Source: CAWJLS01 sp963843755 (GTDB taxonomy: Bacteria; Acidobacteriota; Thermoanaerobaculia; Multivoradales; DATKCC01). From it: a DNA stretch of 64,000 nt. The stretch spans positions 1 to 64,000 of the forward strand of contig CAWJLS010000005.1 of NCBI GenBank assembly GCA_963843755.1. The letters are read 5' to 3'. This document shows positions 61,330-64,000 of the stretch, piece by piece. Made by a program: the position numbers and the translations under genes. The notes under the pieces were generated by a model. It saw nothing but the letters and a program-made list of their open reading frames with translations. It was not told the origin of the DNA and made no database searches. How positions within the stretch are numbered: position 1 is the first letter of the stretch; every line of letters starts with the position of its first letter.

Positions 61330-62826
61330 TCAGCTCTCCACGTCGGTGGATTGTTCGGCCGGCTCGGCGGCGCGACCCGAGTCGCCCCCGCCGCCTCCGC
61401 GCTGGACCGAGCTGGGCAGCTTCGAGATGTCCTGGAGGAAGTGCTTGAGATCGACGCCCGCGAGCTGCTCCATGATCGGGCTGAGCTGGGAGAGCACCTG
61501 GACCACGTCCTCGGTCAGCTTGGAGGCGCCGGTGCCGTCGTGGCCGTTCCCCTGGCTGATGATCGTCGTCTGGCCGGCGCGGGCGAGCGGCTCCGACACC
61601 GCGGCGGCGATCTCGGGCAGCACCTTGAGGGCCTCGATCGACAGACCGGCCTCGTTGTACATCTTGAGCGCCTCGGCCAGCTTGAGCCGGGCTTCGGCCT
61701 CCGCCTCGCCCTTGGCGCGGATCGCGTCCGCCTCGGCCTGGCCGATGTCCCGGCGCATGACCGACTCGGCCGCCGCCTTGGCCTCGCCCTCGGCCTTGAG
61801 CGCCTGGGCCGCCTCCTCGCGCTGCCGGCGGTCGGCCTCGGCGCCGCGGACCACCCGGTACTGGTCGGCGTCGGCCAGCCGCTCGGCCTCGTACTTCTTG
61901 GCGTCGGCCTGCTCGCGGATGGTGGCGTTGAGCTCGAGCTTGCGCCGCTCGACCTCGCGCTCGGCGATCGAGATGTCCTGGACCTTGAGCTCCATCTCGC
62001 CCGCCTTGGTCGCCTTGGCGTTGGCGACGTCGACCTCCTCCTTGATGGTCGCCTTCTTGAGCGACAGGCTCTTGTCGGAGGTGGCGATCTCGGTGTCGAC
62101 CAGGATGCGCTTCTGCTCCTTCTGCTGGCGCGCCTGCTCCTCCTCGATCTTGGCGTCCCGGTCGGCGTTGGCGGTGGCGATGCGGGCGTTCTTGAGCGCC
62201 TCCTGGATCTTCGGCTGGCCGAGGGCGTTGAGGTACCCCTCGCCGTCCTGGATCTCCTGGAAGACGAACGACTTGAACTCGAAGCCCATGCCCTCGAGAT
62301 CCTGATGGGCCTCGTCCCGGACGCTCTCCTGGAACCGCTTCTGGTCGCGGTAGAGCTCCTCGACGGTCAGGGTGCCGACGATGCCCCGGAGGTGGCCGGC
62401 GACGGTCTCTTTCAAGGTCCCCTTGATCTGGTCGGGGATCATCCCGAGGAAGCCCTCGGCCGCCTTCTGGATCTGGTGGGGATCGGAGCCGACCTTGACC
62501 TGGGCCACCGCCTTGACGTTGATCGGGATGCCCTGGATCGTGTAGACGTGCTGGAGGTCGATCTCCAGCGTCATCATCTTGAGCGAGATGAACTCGTACT
62601 GCTCCCAGGCGGGGACGACGAACGCGCCGCCGCCACGGACGATCCGGAACCCCTGGACACGCCCTTTGTCGTCCCGCACCCTGACGCCCCAGAGCTTGCG
62701 CCGGCCGTAGATGATCAGCGCCTCGTCCGGCCCCGCCTTCTTGTACCGGAAGCGGACGAACAGGTAGGCGACAAAGAGCACCAGGCCGGCGGGGACCATC
62801 CAACTGAAGAAAGACAGTGCGAGCAT
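61330..62826 (-). CDS. Flotillin-like SPFH protein
   Basis: This 498-residue protein has one N-terminal membrane segment (WMVPAGLVLFVAYLFVRFRY) and an SPFH domain (~30-210: ALIIYGRRKLWGVRV, GIPINVKAVAQVKVGSDPHQ, VEELYRDQKRFQESV). A long Ala/Glu-rich coiled coil (~215-400) follows, then a C-terminal tail with ISKLPSSVQRGGGGG. This is the FloT/YuaG layout: oligomeric scaffolds of membrane microdomains. GAGGAG stands 8 bases before the ATG. The usual NfeD-type partner is absent; instead the 420-residue protein follows. Confidence 0.92.
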   Translation of the reverse strand: MLALSFFSWMVPAGLVLFVAYLFVRFRYKKAGPDEALIIYGRRKLWGVRVRDDKGRVQGFRIVRGGGAFVVPAWEQYEFISLKMMTLEIDLQHVYTIQGIPINVKAVAQVKVGSDPHQIQKAAEGFLGMIPDQIKGTLKETVAGHLRGIVGTLTVEELYRDQKRFQESVRDEAHQDLEGMGFEFKSFVFQEIQDGEGYLNALGQPKIQEALKNARIATANADRDAKIEEEQARQQKEQKRILVDTEIATSDKSLSLKKATIKEEVDVANAKATKAGEMELKVQDISIAEREVERRKLELNATIREQADAKKYEAERLADADQYRVVRGAEADRRQREEAAQALKAEGEAKAAAESVMRRDIGQAEADAIRAKGEAEAEARLKLAEALKMYNEAGLSIEALKVLPEIAAAVSEPLARAGQTTIISQGNGHDGTGASKLTEDVVQVLSQLSPIMEQLAGVDLKHFLQDISKLPSSVQRGGGGGDSGRAAEPAEQSTDVES

Positions 62827-62965
62827 GCCGAATCTCCTCGGATCGGGGTGGTCGATCTAGGCGATGACGCGGTGGCGGCAGTATAGCCGCGGTTCGTTTC
62901 CCTGAAGTGGCAGCGACTCCGGGAACCTTTCAGACGCCGGAGCTCGTGTGCCGGGCCGCTGGTTC

Positions 62966-64000
62966 TCAGGGCACTGTGTCGTCGCCCGGGGCTGCCTCCG
63001 ATACGCCCTTCGCCGCCCCGGTATTCCACAGCTCGCCCTGCCAGGGGACCAGCAGCCGCCGGAGCCAGGGATGGGGAAGCTCCGCGTCGTCCGGTGGCTG
63101 GCGCCAGAAGAGCGCCCAGCGGTCGCCGCTCGTCGGCTTCAGCCAGATTCGCGGCCAGTCGTGAGGGAGCGACCGGGCTACACGAAACGGCTCGCCGATC
63201 CACGCGCCGTCGGTCGAGAGACGGCCGACCACGAGATCGGCGAGCGCACCCCGGGCGGGGGTCTCCCGCCAGGCCACCAGGAGATCGCGACCCCGCGGCG
63301 CGATCGCCGGCGAGCCGATCGCGTAGGCCTCGGGCCGGAGGTCGTGCAGGTCGATCGGAGGACCACTGGCAGAGAGATCCTTGCCCAGTCGCTGGACGAG
63401 GACCGTTGGCGGGACGTTCGACCGCGGCCAGGTCCGCTGCCAGGCGACGACGCAGCCGTCGGCGGTCGCTGCCATCACCGGTGCCCGATCAGAGGCCGAC
63501 GGGTCGCGATTGGGCAGGCTGGTTCGCGCCACGACCTTGCCTTCCTCGTCGAGCCGGAGGAGCGCGATGCGCCGGACACTGCCCCGGTCCTGTTCTTCTA
63601 CGTGTTCCCATGCGACGACGACGTCGCCACCGGGGAGCGCGCATACCGCCGGTCGCGTTTGAAACGCGGCGTTCCCCGGGGCGGTCAACGCGATCGACTC
63701 GCCGATCGGCGTAATGTTCCAGGAGTAGCGTCGGCCCATCAGTCGACAGCGGTCTGGACACCCTCTGAGCCAGAAGACCCAAAACGACTCGTCCCCTGCC
63801 GAGACGACGAGCGGAGCGGTCGGGGCCAACAGATCGTCGGGTGCCACGAGAGATGGCGCCCCCAGCCGCTTGCCGGCCCGGTCCGTCGCTTGGAGCCAGA
63901 CACCTGCCTGCCCTGCCTGCCGGCAGGCGGCGGTGATCGCCAGTTTCTGCCCGGGGCTCCAAGCCATGGAGCCATCGATCGAGCAGAGCATCCCCGGGAA
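62966..64000 (-). CDS. Beta-propeller-like protein, runs off the window edge
   Basis: The frame has no stop up to the window end and the first visible ATG is at 63991, so the true start probably lies outside. About 345 residues show repeated units: RPAVCALPGGDVVVAWEHVE, APVMAATADGCVVAWQRTWP, SPAIAPRGRDLLVAWRETPA and DRWALFWRQPPDDAEL. These spaced VVAW/LVAW strands with Ala-Trp are typical of propeller blades in secreted proteins. Signal peptide and family cannot be judged from the fragment. Confidence 0.65.
   Translation of the reverse strand, partial: FPGMLCSIDGSMAWSPGQKLAITAACRQAGQAGVWLQATDRAGKRLGAPSLVAPDDLLAPTAPLVVSAGDESFWVFWLRGCPDRCRLMGRRYSWNITPIGESIALTAPGNAAFQTRPAVCALPGGDVVVAWEHVEEQDRGSVRRIALLRLDEEGKVVARTSLPNRDPSASDRAPVMAATADGCVVAWQRTWPRSNVPPTVLVQRLGKDLSASGPPIDLHDLRPEAYAIGSPAIAPRGRDLLVAWRETPARGALADLVVGRLSTDGAWIGEPFRVARSLPHDWPRIWLKPTSGDRWALFWRQPPDDAELPHPWLRRLLVPWQGELWNTGAAKGVSEAAPGDDTVP

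Noticed and set aside
58858..62886. A 1,342-codon plus-strand frame over flotillin and its partner
   Set aside because: It is antisense to a clear SPFH protein and carries no recognisable domain.

Overview
The window is a GC-rich chromosomal segment (roughly 68-70 percent G+C by eye). It suggests an Acidobacteriota-type bacterium, probably of the Thermoanaerobaculia kind. The grounds are the long DUF1736/TMTC-like TPR membrane protein, a lipoprotein that fuses a sulfatase-fold domain to TPRs, FG-GAP/UnbV secreted proteins, an ABC-type permease of the acidobacterial orphan-permease (ADOP) style, IPTL-CTERM sorting signals, multiheme cytochrome c, and many short VapBC/HicB/HigA-type modules. 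No rRNA, tRNA, CRISPR array or intact transposase was seen. The taxonomic call is inference.

Layout. (1) 1-8.1 kb is a toxin-antitoxin graveyard around one TPR membrane protein. It holds two decayed tandem copies of a PIN toxin/HicB-like antitoxin pair, a UPF0175/PIN relic, an HI1420-type antidote with a truncated copy, an intact Phd/PIN pair with a second Phd copy that lost its toxin, an in-frame HI1420-HigA antitoxin chimera, and truncated TonB-family, GMC-oxidoreductase and membrane-protein genes. (2) 8.1-24.4 kb carries envelope and secreted proteins: a sulfatase-fold/TPR lipoprotein, two tandem IPTL-CTERM beta-helix proteins around a small Cys-containing protein, an HTTM/DoxX-like membrane pair, an NHL-propeller/metzincin protease, a Cys-rich secreted protein, a CRTAC1-like protein and a Roadblock-like protein. 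(3) 24.5-38.7 kb holds a methyltransferase, an ADOP permease, a dead trypsin-like protease, DUF1499, an M19 dipeptidase, a DUF4388 protein, infA (TTG start), a TPR regulator-like protein beside a small secreted protein, an OmpW-like barrel, an Smr protein and a phosphate-selective-type porin. (4) 38.8-52.9 kb is a recognisable acetate/short-chain-acid module: DnaQ-like exonuclease, DUF294, VC_2705-type Na+ symporter, DUF4212 small subunit and divergent acs. A 6-kb accessory segment interrupts it. That segment holds a sigma-70-like factor translationally coupled to a 1,083-residue protein that appears to combine a TIR/DUF4062-like fold, a catalytically dead class III cyclase fold and an alpha-solenoid. 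(5) 52.2-64 kb holds DUF2911, a 6S-RNA-like small RNA, a Pro/Ala/Glu-rich secreted protein, an S1/P1 nuclease, a sigma/TonB deletion scar, an M48 protease, an ANL-like protein, and flotillin with an acidic partner.

The most notable structural signals are two long palindromic elements (10638-10820 and 24282-24430). Each is flanked on both sides by CTAG, and in each case one CTAG contains the stop codon of a host gene. A third palindrome (53219-53352) shares the apex sequence of the first. They look like non-autonomous, CTAG-targeting hairpin elements. The best candidate for an undescribed protein system is the sigma-like factor plus pseudo-cyclase/solenoid pair at 40217-44373.

Genes that probably work together: DUF4212 + symporter + DUF294 (+ exonuclease) with acs, for uptake and activation of acetate; flotillin + its 420-residue partner, for membrane microdomains; DUF1499 + M19 dipeptidase; and the sigma-like factor with its large partner.
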